Source of the DNA: Palleniella intestinalis
Lineage (GTDB): Bacteria; Bacteroidota; Bacteroidia; Bacteroidales; Bacteroidaceae
DNA length: 64,000 bases
Assembly (NCBI RefSeq): GCF_013166595.1
Contig: NZ_JABKKG010000003.1
Location: 427,846-491,845 of the forward strand
Direction of reading: 5' to 3'
The translations under genes were made by a program, and so were the position numbers. Every line of letters begins with the position of its first letter. The stretch's first letter is position 1. This document shows positions 18,110 through 27,171 of this stretch, piece after piece. The notes below the pieces were generated by a model, which worked only from the letters and a program-made list of their open reading frames with translations, had not been told where the DNA came from and did not search any database.

Positions 18110-19174
18110 ATGGATAAAGTCACAAAAATAATGGAACGATGGCACGCTCTTCAACCTCTTTCCGAGAGAGACCGAGAGCTGCTGAGCCGTCGCTTTACAA
18201 TCGATTTCAACTATAACAGCAACCATATTGAGGGAAATACACTGACGTATGGTCAAACCGAGATACTGCTTCTTTTCGGAAAAGTTATAGGGGAGGCTGA
18301 TGTGAAGGATGTTGAGGAAATGACAGCAAGCAATGTCGGGCTTAAAATGATGACAGAAGAGGCTTTGCTGAAAGACATCCCTATGACTCAGAATTTTATC
18401 CGTACATTGCATAAAACTCTTTTGCGTGAGGATTATGTTATATATAGAAATCTGCCCGGAGGTCAAACCACAAGCTATACTATTCATGCAGGGCAGTATA
18501 AGACTCGCCCGAACAGTGTAATAACAAGATATGGTGACAGGTTTGAATATGCCTCCCCGGAAGAGACTCCTTCGTTGATGACTGATTTGGTTGATTGGTA
18601 TAACGATGCGGAACAATCAGGCAGCTACACCCCAATAGAATTGGCAGCCATGTTTCACTATCGCTATATCCGTATTCATCCCTTTGAGGATGGCAATGGG
18701 CGTATTGCACGACTGCTGGTTAACTATATCCTCACGCGCCATGGCTTCCCGATGATAGTGGTCAGGAGTAGGAAAAAGAATGAATATTTGGAAGCGTTAC
18801 ATAAAACAGACCTTACTGTGGGTGCTACGCCTTCGCTTGGAGCGCATGCGTCAAAACGTGATATTCAGCAGTTTCTGACCTATTTCACAAACCTTTTTGT
18901 TGAGGAAGTCACATATAACATTCGTTTTCTTACAGAGCGTGGCGAAAATGTATGGTGGTTTGATGGGGAGCGCATTAAATTCCGTTCGTCCACGACGAGC
19001 AAGATTCTTAATCTTATGTACACAACTCCTGACATCACAATTCAGTCCATGTCAGCGCAGGTGGGAGTGAATATTGCTTCCGTCAACAAGCAAATAAAGC
19101 AACTGACGACTAAAGGCTATATAGAACGTGCAGGAAACGGTGACTGGCGTCTTACCATAACTCCATCGGTATAG
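18110..19174 (+). CDS. Fic-domain protein (AMP-transferase type) with N-terminal self-inhibition motif
   Basis: About 354 aa from ATG 18110. I prefer this to an in-frame ATG at 18032 because the latter lies inside a long inverted repeat. The Fic core HPFEDGNGRIARLL (HxFx[DE]GNGRxxR) is intact, and upstream S-N-H-I-E-G-N matches the inhibitory helix motif (S/T)xxxE(G/N), so it is a class II, self-inhibited Fic. Such enzymes transfer AMP to hydroxyl groups of target proteins. The C-terminus (about 270-354) looks like a winged helix (TSKILNLMYTTPDITIQSMS), suggesting DNA binding and perhaps autoregulation through the upstream dyads. No antitoxin gene is adjacent. Confidence 0.85.
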   Translation: MDKVTKIMERWHALQPLSERDRELLSRRFTIDFNYNSNHIEGNTLTYGQTEILLLFGKVIGEADVKDVEEMTASNVGLKMMTEEALLKDIPMTQNFIRTLHKTLLREDYVIYRNLPGGQTTSYTIHAGQYKTRPNSVITRYGDRFEYASPEETPSLMTDLVDWYNDAEQSGSYTPIELAAMFHYRYIRIHPFEDGNGRIARLLVNYILTRHGFPMIVVRSRKKNEYLEALHKTDLTVGATPSLGAHASKRDIQQFLTYFTNLFVEEVTYNIRFLTERGENVWWFDGERIKFRSSTTSKILNLMYTTPDITIQSMSAQVGVNIASVNKQIKQLTTKGYIERAGNGDWRLTITPSV

Positions 19175-19323
19175 GGGGATATTGTGAATGTTTTTGCGTC
19201 ATAATCTGCAGAGTGCACATGATTTTTCGGGAAAAGTAGTAGCTTTTGGTGATTTATATTAAGAGTTACGCCTCTGTTATGATATTTTTGCTAAAAAGAT
19301 TGCTGAGTTATCGTAAATGTATG

Positions 19324-19331
19324 TACCTTTG
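19324..19331 (+). promoter_or_regulatory. -7 box of micro-gene copy 1
   Basis: TACCTTTG followed by GCATCAGATAA; the same block is present in copy 2 (27732-27739). Expected start near 19338, leaving a leader of about 95 nt. Confidence 0.65.
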
Positions 19332-19432
19332 CATCAGATAAAAGAACAGGATAAACAAAACGAACAGAGCCGACAGCGGTCGGCACGAGATGTAATAAAA
19401 TTAAAGGATAACAAATTAAATTAGTATTGATT

Positions 19433-19531
19433 ATGACAACATTCATGGTAGCGACATTTGCAGTTTATGCAGTTGCAATTTACAACATCTACAAAGTAGT
19501 GAAAACAGTTAACGGTATGCACAAGGGCTAA
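19433..19531 (+). CDS. 32-aa single-pass membrane micropeptide, copy 1
   Basis: An ATG at 19433 opens a 32-codon frame beginning MTTFMVATFAVYAVAIYN and ending VNGMHKG. Residues 3-20 are hydrophobic enough for one membrane helix; the tail is basic. It has its own promoter, a conserved structured leader and a terminator, and the protein is identical in copy 2 while the DNA differs by a silent change (GTT/GTC at Val14), which supports translation. I do not recognise a family. It could be a small membrane regulator or a toxin of a type I-like pair; function unknown. Confidence 0.65.
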   Translation: MTTFMVATFAVYAVAIYNIYKVVKTVNGMHKG

Positions 19532-19555
19532 TCCTAGTCATACTAAGTATTAATA

Positions 19556-19599
19556 AAATGTCCGCACATCTTCATTGATGTGTGGACATTTCTCTTTTT
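19556..19599 (+). terminator. Terminator of micro-gene copy 1
   Basis: AAATGTCCGCACATC-TTCATT-GATGTGTGGACATTT followed by CTCTTTTT. The copy-2 stem differs only by GTG/GCG (a G-U to G-C exchange), so pairing is kept. Confidence 0.85.
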
Positions 19600-19658
19600 A
19601 TGTGCCATGCGATTTATTCTCATGCCGCCATTTTATTACGGCTGTCCGATGATTTCTT

Positions 19659-21122
19659 CTAAGTATTTAGCAATATGACTTTTGCCTCTTTGTTGTCCAT
19701 GTCCGGCATGGTCAGTCCTACGGGAGCACCTATGTAAGTCGGGTCACATACAACAAACTTTTTGCCGTTCAGCATAATATAGTCGCCGTCTGTATTGCTC
19801 TTGAAGCAAACAGCGGTGGCGAGATGCCCGGGATAATAGACAAGTATGACATCCAGTCCCAATAGGTCGCGGACAAGGCGTGAGAAAAGAATCGAACGGT
19901 CTTCACAGTCGCAGTAAGGGTAATAGAGTGTCTCTTCGGCAAAGAAAGCGCGGTCGTGTCCCCACACCTTGTCATCAAATTCATAGACAAAGGCTGTCTG
20001 CACAAAGTTCAAGAGCCTTTCCACTGCCTCTTTTTCACTCATGCCTTTAATCTTTTCCCTCAATGTAGGATAAAGTGTCTTCTTTGCTTCCGCCTCTATC
20101 GGTGTGTTGGCATACATAGCCCAGCGTGTCATGAAATTGCTGCCCAGTTCTGATATTGGATAAGCATCATAGAACTTGATGAGGTTTTTGTTTACACTTG
20201 TCTGCACTCTCATCTCCGGATAACGTTTCGACTGCAGTGTCCTTACTTCCGTCTTGCTGTAACTCAATTTCGGTGTCTCCATAATCAGTAATGACAAAGG
20301 CTTCTCGTCAGGCATTGATGCACCGCATATCTTCAGGTTCTGTACATTGCACTTGAAGGGATAAAACTTCTCTCCGGCAATGTTGAAATAAGCGTAATCG
20401 TATATGTTGTGTTCGCTTGCGTACAACAGATAAATGTTCTCGTTAGTGCATCCTATTCTCATTTTGTACCCTGATTGGCTGTAGATGAACGCCATGAGCA
20501 TAGTTGCCTCGTTGGTCTTTCCGAGACATGCCTCTGCCATTTTGTCAAGCATATTGAGATAAGCCCAGTCGCACAGCCCCATACGTATGCGCAACTCCAG
20601 ACAGTCGCGTATCGTGTTGTTGTATATTGCTCCAGACAGTCTTTCCCATGCCTCTGCCAATGCATTGCCGTTACAACCTTTAAGTGAAAATTTCTCATTT
20701 TCGTTAAACCTCACCTTGCATTCCGTGCCGAAGAACATGAATGAAACATAGCTTTCTATCGGTTTTGGTTGCTCCCTTATCGGGGACACAGGCACAGGCT
20801 GCGGTTTCGGCTGCGGTGGTGCGACCACATCCTTAATGGGCACAGCATTGTTTTCTATCGGTTTGTCCTTATCTTCCTCCGGCATCACCACAGGCTGCAC
20901 ATTCTCATCTTTCGGCTTGGGTATGGCAGGCAGTGTCTTATACTGCTGCCATGCCGTTTTCAGAAACTCTGCATACTCCTTGTTCGCCTTGTCACGGAAC
21001 GTTTCATACTCCTGCCGAGCCTGCCGCTTGAACTCTTCATAACTTCTGCGAAACTCATCTGTCTGGGCATTGACGGTTGTACATGTGTATGCCGACAGGA
21101 AGATAAGGATAAATCGTTTCAT
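19659..21122 (-). CDS. Exported transglutaminase-like cysteine protein
   Basis: A 487-aa protein with signal peptide (about 1-19, TVNA-QT). Residues 22-65 are charged and helical (coiled-coil-like), followed by a proline-rich stretch (about 70-125). The C-terminal part has a transglutaminase/papain-like triad: C404 or C406 in YCDCEDRS, H433 in PGHLATAV, D460 in VCDPTYIGAPVG. Family members act as proteases or peptide crosslinkers in the periplasm or outside. It is the last gene of the caspase operon, 10 nt after the WG-caspase, so it is likely part of the same process. Its exact substrate is not known. Confidence 0.7.
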   Translation of the reverse strand: MKRFILIFLSAYTCTTVNAQTDEFRRSYEEFKRQARQEYETFRDKANKEYAEFLKTAWQQYKTLPAIPKPKDENVQPVVMPEEDKDKPIENNAVPIKDVVAPPQPKPQPVPVSPIREQPKPIESYVSFMFFGTECKVRFNENEKFSLKGCNGNALAEAWERLSGAIYNNTIRDCLELRIRMGLCDWAYLNMLDKMAEACLGKTNEATMLMAFIYSQSGYKMRIGCTNENIYLLYASEHNIYDYAYFNIAGEKFYPFKCNVQNLKICGASMPDEKPLSLLIMETPKLSYSKTEVRTLQSKRYPEMRVQTSVNKNLIKFYDAYPISELGSNFMTRWAMYANTPIEAEAKKTLYPTLREKIKGMSEKEAVERLLNFVQTAFVYEFDDKVWGHDRAFFAEETLYYPYCDCEDRSILFSRLVRDLLGLDVILVYYPGHLATAVCFKSNTDGDYIMLNGKKFVVCDPTYIGAPVGLTMPDMDNKEAKVILLNT

Positions 21123-21132
21123 CGTTTGTTTT

Positions 21133-22899
21133 TTATTTTAGTTTCATGTTTTGCCAACTGCTTGCCACAGACTGAGAAGGTATGATTGTTGGAGTCTGCT
21201 TTTTGTTGTTGATGACGACAGACTGGCGCTTGACTTGCTTTGTCACAAATTTGGAAAGTTCTCCTAATGTGACATTTCCTCCTGTCTGCTGCAGTTCCTT
21301 CAGCAGATAATATGTGAACAGACCGTGCCCTTTCTCTTCAATCTGGTGTGCAGTCTCATCACCTTGTGCTGCGGAGAATACAACCATATTGCCTTGCGGT
21401 GCTTCCTCCTTTACTTTTATGGCAACACCACGTGAGGAGGCAAGCATATTGTCTTCACGTTTCGCGCCACTGAAGCATGCATCAAGGAAGATGATTGACG
21501 ATTTCAGTTTAAGTGCGGCAATGTCTTTGTACAGTTTGGCAAGGCTGTATCCGGTTGTTGTGATGTCAGAGGCATTGCCATCTACCGGCAAAAGATAAGC
21601 TGTGTTTTGCTTCTCGTCAGGGAAACCATGTCCTGCATAGTAGAATATTACACTTGCCTCACCGTCGTAGGCGTCTGCAATGCTCTTGACCTTTTCCACA
21701 GCTGTTATGATATTGCCGAATGTAGCGTCTTCATAAAGGTTTATGTTCTTCTCCGGTATGCTCAATGTCTTGTTGCAATACTCTTTGAACATTCGTCCGT
21801 CATTAAGGGAATAGGGCACAGGAGCATCAGGATAATTCTCGTTGGCTATGATAAACGCGAATGTGTTTTCATTCTTCTGATTTCCTGATGGAATATTCTT
21901 GTCTACATCAGAGTTTGGCGCCGGATAGCGTGAGACGGCAGGACCGCCAACTTTCTTTTTGCTTACGGCAACAGTGTTTTCTGCTATCTGAATTTTTGAA
22001 CCGTCTTTAAGTGGATTCTTTATCAGTTTCACTTGTCCGTCCTTCTTTACTGTCGCCACATCATTTGTGAAAACCGATGCTTCATCATATTGGCATGGAA
22101 TTATTTCCTTTCCATTGGCATAATATCCAAATTTACCATTCTTCTCCACAAGAAATATTCCATCGCTTGCAACAGCTGATCTTTTGCTATATCCTAAGTT
22201 AAGAGAAAGAACTTCTTGACCATTAGCATCAAGAAAGCCTCTATATTCTCCTTTTTGAACTATAAAATAATCATTATCTTTAACAAGGTAACTATATTCA
22301 CTCTCAGGAATAATCACATGGCCATTCTTGTCGTAAAACCCTTTTTTCCCATCTTCAGTTTCTACTCTGAAGCCTTCTTTTCCATCCTTTCCTTTTGGTA
22401 GTACACTTTCATATTTTACAGGTATTATGACTTTGCCATTTATGTCAAAATAACCTTTTTTTCCATGTAATTTGCATTTGTAAATATTGCCATCTTTCCC
22501 AATGTAATCATATATGGCAGGTATAATAACCTTTCCGCTCTTCGCATCGTACACGCCATACTCTCTTACTTCTTTTGATTTCTCCAACCTAACTTCATAC
22601 CTGTTGAGTTCTTTGTCAAAGGACATGTATATGCCTTCGTAGATGCATGGAAATATTATCTTTCCATATTTATTTACCGCCCCTTCCTTTAAATAAGTAT
22701 TTTCGCTAAAAGTTCCATAGTGGTCATTTTCATGCCAAGAAGCAAGGTCATATTTGGGCGGTACTATCCACTGCCCATTTCTGTCAACAAATCCATACTT
22801 TCCATTTTCGCTTTTTTTTGCACTTGTTATTTGTGAATACGCTGTTTGAGAACAAAATAATAAGATTAATGCTGTGATTATATTTTTCGTAATTTTCAT
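21133..22899 (-). CDS. Exported WG-repeat protein with active caspase-like (C14) domain
   Basis: A 588-aa protein with signal peptide (about 1-22). Residues 30-300 hold some seven WG/KWG-type repeats (G-Y/F-x-D-x-N-G-x-x-I-I-P pattern, e.g. GYFDINGKVIIPVKY). Residues 345-560 form a caspase-fold peptidase with an intact dyad: H424 in YYAGHG and C475 in LDACFSG. Substrate pocket residues near SAAQGDETAHQ are also present. The repeats may sense or bind a partner, and the peptidase cut it; in bacteria such proteases are linked to stress, defence and cell death, but exported ones are little studied. It overlaps the upstream pseudo-caspase gene by 4 nt. Confidence 0.82.
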   Translation of the reverse strand: MKITKNIITALILLFCSQTAYSQITSAKKSENGKYGFVDRNGQWIVPPKYDLASWHENDHYGTFSENTYLKEGAVNKYGKIIFPCIYEGIYMSFDKELNRYEVRLEKSKEVREYGVYDAKSGKVIIPAIYDYIGKDGNIYKCKLHGKKGYFDINGKVIIPVKYESVLPKGKDGKEGFRVETEDGKKGFYDKNGHVIIPESEYSYLVKDNDYFIVQKGEYRGFLDANGQEVLSLNLGYSKRSAVASDGIFLVEKNGKFGYYANGKEIIPCQYDEASVFTNDVATVKKDGQVKLIKNPLKDGSKIQIAENTVAVSKKKVGGPAVSRYPAPNSDVDKNIPSGNQKNENTFAFIIANENYPDAPVPYSLNDGRMFKEYCNKTLSIPEKNINLYEDATFGNIITAVEKVKSIADAYDGEASVIFYYAGHGFPDEKQNTAYLLPVDGNASDITTTGYSLAKLYKDIAALKLKSSIIFLDACFSGAKREDNMLASSRGVAIKVKEEAPQGNMVVFSAAQGDETAHQIEEKGHGLFTYYLLKELQQTGGNVTLGELSKFVTKQVKRQSVVINNKKQTPTIIPSQSVASSWQNMKLK

Positions 22900-24452
22900 A
22901 ATTTTTGAGTTTGTAATGATTGCTTTATCTGTTCTGAAATCTTTATGTCTGTTTTTTGTACATTATTAAATAGTTTTAGTGATTCCTTACCTACAGATGA
23001 AGTCATTTCATCTAATAATGATTTGATATTTGTTTTGCCTGAAGTTTTATTTAAATGATTCAAAATAGAAAAAGTAAGCAGTCCATGTCCCAAAGTCTTA
23101 CTTGAATAACAGTTCCCGCTCTCACTCCCTAATATAAGTATCATATTGTTTTCTACATGAACTACATCGTTATTTTTTATATTAACTCCACGCCCTTCAG
23201 CTATGTTTTTCCCATTTTTATCCATTCCATTAAAAGGGGCGTCAATGATAGTTAAGGTATATGTTGTTTTCAACTTTCCAAGATTGCCGCACAACTGCTC
23301 TAACGAAATAGCAGTAGAAGACAAAGCGGAAAGAGATGCATCAGACGGCAATAGGTATCTTGCGTTAGTCTTAGCATCGGAGATTCCTAAACCAGAGAAA
23401 TAAAATATAATCTTAGCCTCTCCATCATACACGTCAGCTATGTCTTCAATTTGTTTAATCGCTTTTTGTATATTGCCAAAAGTTGCATCTTCATAATATC
23501 TTATATTATTTACAGGAATCCCCAATGTCTTTTTACAATATTCTGTAAATATTTTTCCATCATTTACAGAATAATCAGAAGCTGGGAAACTGCTATAATT
23601 CTCATTGGAGAATATAAATGCAAATGTATTATCACTTTTGTTTTTTGTTTCTGGTATATTAGCATCAATAGCCATAGCAAGTTCGCTTCTCGTTGACATT
23701 TTGCCAACCAAAGGGTTATGTATTATTTTTGTAGTTCCTTTTTCGGTAACTTGCGCTATACCATCTTTGAAAGGAGTAGCATGTGTATATTTTGCAGGAA
23801 TGATTTCCGTTCCGTCTTCACTTAAATACCCCCATTTACCACCTTTAACTATTGCACCATCTGAAGTATTACTATGGTCTATAATTTTACCGCCAATATT
23901 AAACAAAAACATTTTTTCTTTTTCTGAGAATTGATAACTAATATAGTCATAAATAAGAGGTGTTAAAAATTTCTCATTTTTAACATCATAAAGTGCCATT
24001 TTCGCATTCTTTGGATAGTCAAGATTTCCCAGAGGGGTATCGTTTTGAGGACCTTTGCCTATGAGATAAATACCTTTGTCACTGTTCACTTTTTGTATAT
24101 ATCTGTATTCATGTGGAAGAAGAAGCTTTCCTTTATTGTTGTAAAGCCCCATTAACCCTTTTGTCCATCCTATGTCGTGTTCTGTTTCTGCTGTGATAAT
24201 TATTATACAATCTTTTTCAAACACAATACCATTAACATTTTGAATAAATGGAATAATGATTTCTCCATTATTGTCACATAAGCTTTGTGTGCGCCAATCA
24301 CCTTTTTTCTGTATTACATAAAATCCTTCGCTTTGGTAAGATACATTGGTTCTTCCATATTTCGCTTCTAGTTTTGCCGTTATGGCTTCGTTTTCCTGTG
24401 CATTGCATATCAATACAGGTAATAAGAATAGAATAAATAATACTTTTTTCAT
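22896..24452 (-). CDS. Exported WG-repeat protein with inactivated caspase-like domain (pseudo-caspase)
   Basis: A 518-aa paralogue of its downstream neighbour: signal peptide (1-18), WG repeats (about 40-245), then a caspase-fold domain aligned over NTFAFIFSNENYSSFP, YYEDATFGNI and GHGLLTFSILNHL. Both catalytic residues are lost: the YYAGHG block reads YFSGLG (L355 for His) and DACFSG reads DAPFNG (P406 for Cys). The frame is intact and fold residues are kept, so this is a catalytically dead homologue rather than a decayed gene. It could be a regulatory subunit or decoy for the active caspase. It overlaps both neighbours by 4 nt, implying coupled translation. Confidence 0.82.
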   Translation of the reverse strand: MKKVLFILFLLPVLICNAQENEAITAKLEAKYGRTNVSYQSEGFYVIQKKGDWRTQSLCDNNGEIIIPFIQNVNGIVFEKDCIIIITAETEHDIGWTKGLMGLYNNKGKLLLPHEYRYIQKVNSDKGIYLIGKGPQNDTPLGNLDYPKNAKMALYDVKNEKFLTPLIYDYISYQFSEKEKMFLFNIGGKIIDHSNTSDGAIVKGGKWGYLSEDGTEIIPAKYTHATPFKDGIAQVTEKGTTKIIHNPLVGKMSTRSELAMAIDANIPETKNKSDNTFAFIFSNENYSSFPASDYSVNDGKIFTEYCKKTLGIPVNNIRYYEDATFGNIQKAIKQIEDIADVYDGEAKIIFYFSGLGISDAKTNARYLLPSDASLSALSSTAISLEQLCGNLGKLKTTYTLTIIDAPFNGMDKNGKNIAEGRGVNIKNNDVVHVENNMILILGSESGNCYSSKTLGHGLLTFSILNHLNKTSGKTNIKSLLDEMTSSVGKESLKLFNNVQKTDIKISEQIKQSLQTQKL

Positions 24453-25510
24453 GTTTCTTGTGATTTTAAATTAAGACTTTGTTTATATTTTCCTATTATA
24501 CTTTTTACTAAATACACAAGGTAGGATAACAACATTGGTATTATAATCAGCAGTGCTGCTATTCTAACCTGCTGCATTTTCTCCGGTATGGGGAATGTAG
24601 CATAAAAGTTCAGACCTTTTCTGTTTATGATTTCCAGTTTGTATGGATTAGTAAAGCGTATGTAATCATATCCTTTCTCATCCGGCTCTATTGTTATGGA
24701 ATAGAGGCTATATGGTCCGTTGAAATTGATTATAACTTCATTACAATTAATAAAGTCAGATTGTTCAAGTTTTAAGTCGAATTTCAGTTTTGACACATCA
24801 CCCCTTGATGTCCATTTAGGAAACAAATTGTCATACGTATTTAGTAAACCGTGTCCTAAATATGCCGTATCCGCAGGATTTTCCCATGTCTTCAACTTCC
24901 GTTTCAAATAAAACCAAGACTCATCTTCTGTTGTGGATTTATCTTTGATAACTATAGGCTGATTCCAGATGGCAACTTCTCTATTGTTAGACCAACACTC
25001 ACCAGTTTTTGCAAGTACAGTATCGTATAGATTTGATTTTACTGTTATTTTGCTTTTATAGACTGTTGAAATGGAATCAATAGCGGAAGCATATTTATGG
25101 CACAGAGATTCATATTCATTGTAATATCGCTTTCTTCTTGGTAGATTAGATGATGTTCCTGACATATTCCCCTTGAACAGATATGGAGAATGTTCTCTGA
25201 ACGGATGATATATCTGCAAAGCGAATCCAATGGAATCATTCTCTGTTTTTTCATTTCCGTAGTTCATTAGTGCAATGATTTTACACTTCGGATTACCGAT
25301 GCACCCCACAACATTTGTTGTGAATGTAACAGACTTGTGTGGTACACGATACCAAATGTAAAGCAAATGTGAACAAAAGACAATACAGCCAATGACTATG
25401 AGAAATAGTATCATTAGGTGATATTTCTTTGTCAAATAGAATACGGTGTTTATAATTGAACAAACATCATTGAATAAAATCATTATATAGTTCTTTATAT
25501 AGTTCTTCAT
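24449..25510 (-). CDS. Two-pass membrane protein with large periplasmic domain, unknown family
   Basis: A 353-aa protein with a transmembrane helix near residues 32-54 (MILFLIVIGCIVFCSHLLYIWY) and another near 315-337 (IAALLIIIPMLLSYLVYLV), leaving about 260 residues between them, probably outside the cytoplasm. The domain includes two cysteines close together (GCIGNPKCK). I recognise no family. Base composition is AT-rich like the pseudo-caspase gene. It lies between the DUF4384-like gene (4-nt gap) and the pseudo-caspase gene (4-nt overlap), so it may anchor or receive the secreted proteins at the membrane. Confidence 0.7.
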   Translation of the reverse strand: MKNYIKNYIMILFNDVCSIINTVFYLTKKYHLMILFLIVIGCIVFCSHLLYIWYRVPHKSVTFTTNVVGCIGNPKCKIIALMNYGNEKTENDSIGFALQIYHPFREHSPYLFKGNMSGTSSNLPRRKRYYNEYESLCHKYASAIDSISTVYKSKITVKSNLYDTVLAKTGECWSNNREVAIWNQPIVIKDKSTTEDESWFYLKRKLKTWENPADTAYLGHGLLNTYDNLFPKWTSRGDVSKLKFDLKLEQSDFINCNEVIINFNGPYSLYSITIEPDEKGYDYIRFTNPYKLEIINRKGLNFYATFPIPEKMQQVRIAALLIIIPMLLSYLVYLVKSIIGKYKQSLNLKSQET

Positions 25511-25514
25511 GCTA

Positions 25515-26378
25515 TTATTTCATGATTAATATAGGAATCAGTTGTGACTGCAACTCTTTGTCCTTCGTATTGCATTTTGTAAACCATCGCTGAAACTCTT
25601 CAAAGCTCAGTTCCCGTGGGAGTGTTTCTGCCGAGGTGTTGTCGGCAGCTTTGGCAAAAGGTTGTGGTGAGAATACCACATATATCTGATTATGCTCTGA
25701 CGGGCGTGAGCATGTCATAATGTATTCATCCACATACCTCCGCTCATTTGCAGGAGCTTCCTTGATGTTAAAGAACAGATAACGGCGGTTAGCCTCTATC
25801 TTATAGATGCCGTCTGTCTGGCTGCGATAGGGTAGGAGACAGTATGCCTTTTGCTCCGCGTCAACGAGATAGACAGCAAGATAGCCACTTACGGGAGAGA
25901 CAAACGACAGATAGAGGTCATCGCCGTCGCGGAACTCTCCACTCTCAAACTTGTCCTCCGTGCCGTTGCGCAATATTTTTGCTTTGATGTCTATCTTTGC
26001 CGATACGATTTCTCTTGCTTTTCCTTTCACGGCAACTTTGATGACAAGCATGTCCTGTTCGTAGGATATGCCATATTGCGGTGTGCCGATAGTCTCTATC
26101 CATTCCCCCTTTACCTCGCTTCCGCCTATTGACAGGAAGTCAACTTCGGACTTGCCGTTGCGGTTTTCCATGTGTGTGGCATTTGTCTGTGACACAATAG
26201 TGCCAAAGGCATCAGCAAGAGCTTGTATCTTGGCGCGGTCGAGTGCTGTCCTCTTCGCCTCTTCGAGTGTGCTGTTTTCGGGTGCGTGATATGTATATTC
26301 GCCTTCCACCGTCCTCAGCTTTTGCGAGAACGTTGGAAGCGCGAACAGAAAGGACAAAAACAAAAGAATCAGCTTCAT
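25515..26378 (-). CDS. Exported DUF4384-like protein
   Basis: A 287-aa protein with signal peptide (about 1-18, PTFS-QK). The N-terminal part (25-130: VEGEYTYHAPENSTLEEAKR... LVIKVAVKG) resembles the LPP20/flagellar-assembly-like fold that handles repeated Ala-rich helices. The middle (about 150-235: GDDLYLSFVSPVSGYLAVYL, CLLPYR, RYLFFNI) matches DUF4384, a domain often found next to bacterial caspase proteins. This link is consistent with its place in the caspase operon. Function unknown. Confidence 0.65.
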   Translation of the reverse strand: MKLILLFLSFLFALPTFSQKLRTVEGEYTYHAPENSTLEEAKRTALDRAKIQALADAFGTIVSQTNATHMENRNGKSEVDFLSIGGSEVKGEWIETIGTPQYGISYEQDMLVIKVAVKGKAREIVSAKIDIKAKILRNGTEDKFESGEFRDGDDLYLSFVSPVSGYLAVYLVDAEQKAYCLLPYRSQTDGIYKIEANRRYLFFNIKEAPANERRYVDEYIMTCSRPSEHNQIYVVFSPQPFAKAADNTSAETLPRELSFEEFQRWFTKCNTKDKELQSQLIPILIMK

Positions 26379-26414
26379 ACAGTTTGTCAGAGAATCAAAT
26401 CATTAGTGAGGAAT

Positions 26415-27089
26415 TTACCAACCGAGAATGTCGTCAAGTTTCTTCTGTATCTCTTCTCCTGTTTTCTCAAGGTCCTTGCGCACAGCTTTCTTTGCAGCGG
26501 CTTTTGCCATATTGCCATTGTAGGCGATTCTGACAAGCACCTCTTTGTTCTTGTTTGCTTTGGTACGGTAAAGCTCTATTACGGTTATGGTGCGTCCTAA
26601 ACTTTGTGAGATAAGATTTTTTGCGCCCATGACGCTTTGTGTCACGGATGCTGCTTCTTCGGCTGCAAGCTGCTTGTTGGCAACCGTGTTTTCTATCAGT
26701 GCGGTAATCTCTGTCTGTATCTGTCCGGCAAGGTTCTGCTTGGCAAGTTCAAGAGCCTGCATCTTTGCTGCGTCGTAGTTCTCGCCTATGCTCATAGCCT
26801 CACCCATAAGATATTTTGGGTACATGTCCGTGTCGTATTCCATTTGCATAAGATACGACTTGTCCAATTGTTTTTCCAAAGGCAGTGCGCCAGGTGCTGC
26901 TGTCCATCCTTCTTTTGCCAGTTTCTTAGCTTCTTTGCGTGCTGCTTTTGTGGCTTTCTCATTAAGTTCGGACTTGGATGCTTTGTGGATAGCTTCCCTC
27001 TCTTTGATTTGTTCTTTTGTGATTTGTGCTGATGTAGTGGTGAACATTCCGGCAAGCACCATGACTAAAAAAACTCTTGCTGCTTTCAT
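26415..27089 (-). CDS. Exported LPP20-like protein, first gene of the caspase operon
   Basis: About 224 aa from the ATG at 27089 (MKAARVFLVMVLAGMFTTTSA-QI, a clear signal peptide); the longer frame to 27200 would start inside the upstream RNA terminator and is rejected. A lysine/glutamate-rich helical region (about 25-60) is followed by an Ala-rich alpha/beta region (EAMSIGENYDAAKMQALELA ... VLVRIAYNG) typical of LPP20-like outer-membrane or periplasmic proteins. No lipobox cysteine is visible. It lies about 80 nt downstream of the terminator of the structured RNA at 27172-27498, so read-through or an internal start must serve it. Confidence 0.65.
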   Translation of the reverse strand: MKAARVFLVMVLAGMFTTTSAQITKEQIKEREAIHKASKSELNEKATKAARKEAKKLAKEGWTAAPGALPLEKQLDKSYLMQMEYDTDMYPKYLMGEAMSIGENYDAAKMQALELAKQNLAGQIQTEITALIENTVANKQLAAEEAASVTQSVMGAKNLISQSLGRTITVIELYRTKANKNKEVLVRIAYNGNMAKAAAKKAVRKDLEKTGEEIQKKLDDILGW

Positions 27090-27171
27090 ATTATATACAT
27101 TATTATAATATGTCCGCAGCTCCCGAACCGGACGGATTGATGATGAAGTGATTCTTATGTGTGCTATATAC

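Larger units (their letters stand above)
19258..19604 (+). repeat. Duplicated micro-gene unit, copy 1
   Basis: About 347 bp, nearly identical to 27667-28011 in the same orientation. It spans a promoter (TACCTTTG 19324-19331), a leader with hairpin GCCGAC-AGCG-GTCGGC (about 19370-19385), a 32-codon ORF and a terminator. Identity is highest from the leader to the terminator and falls off upstream of the -7 box. The two copies flank the caspase operon. Confidence 0.85.
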
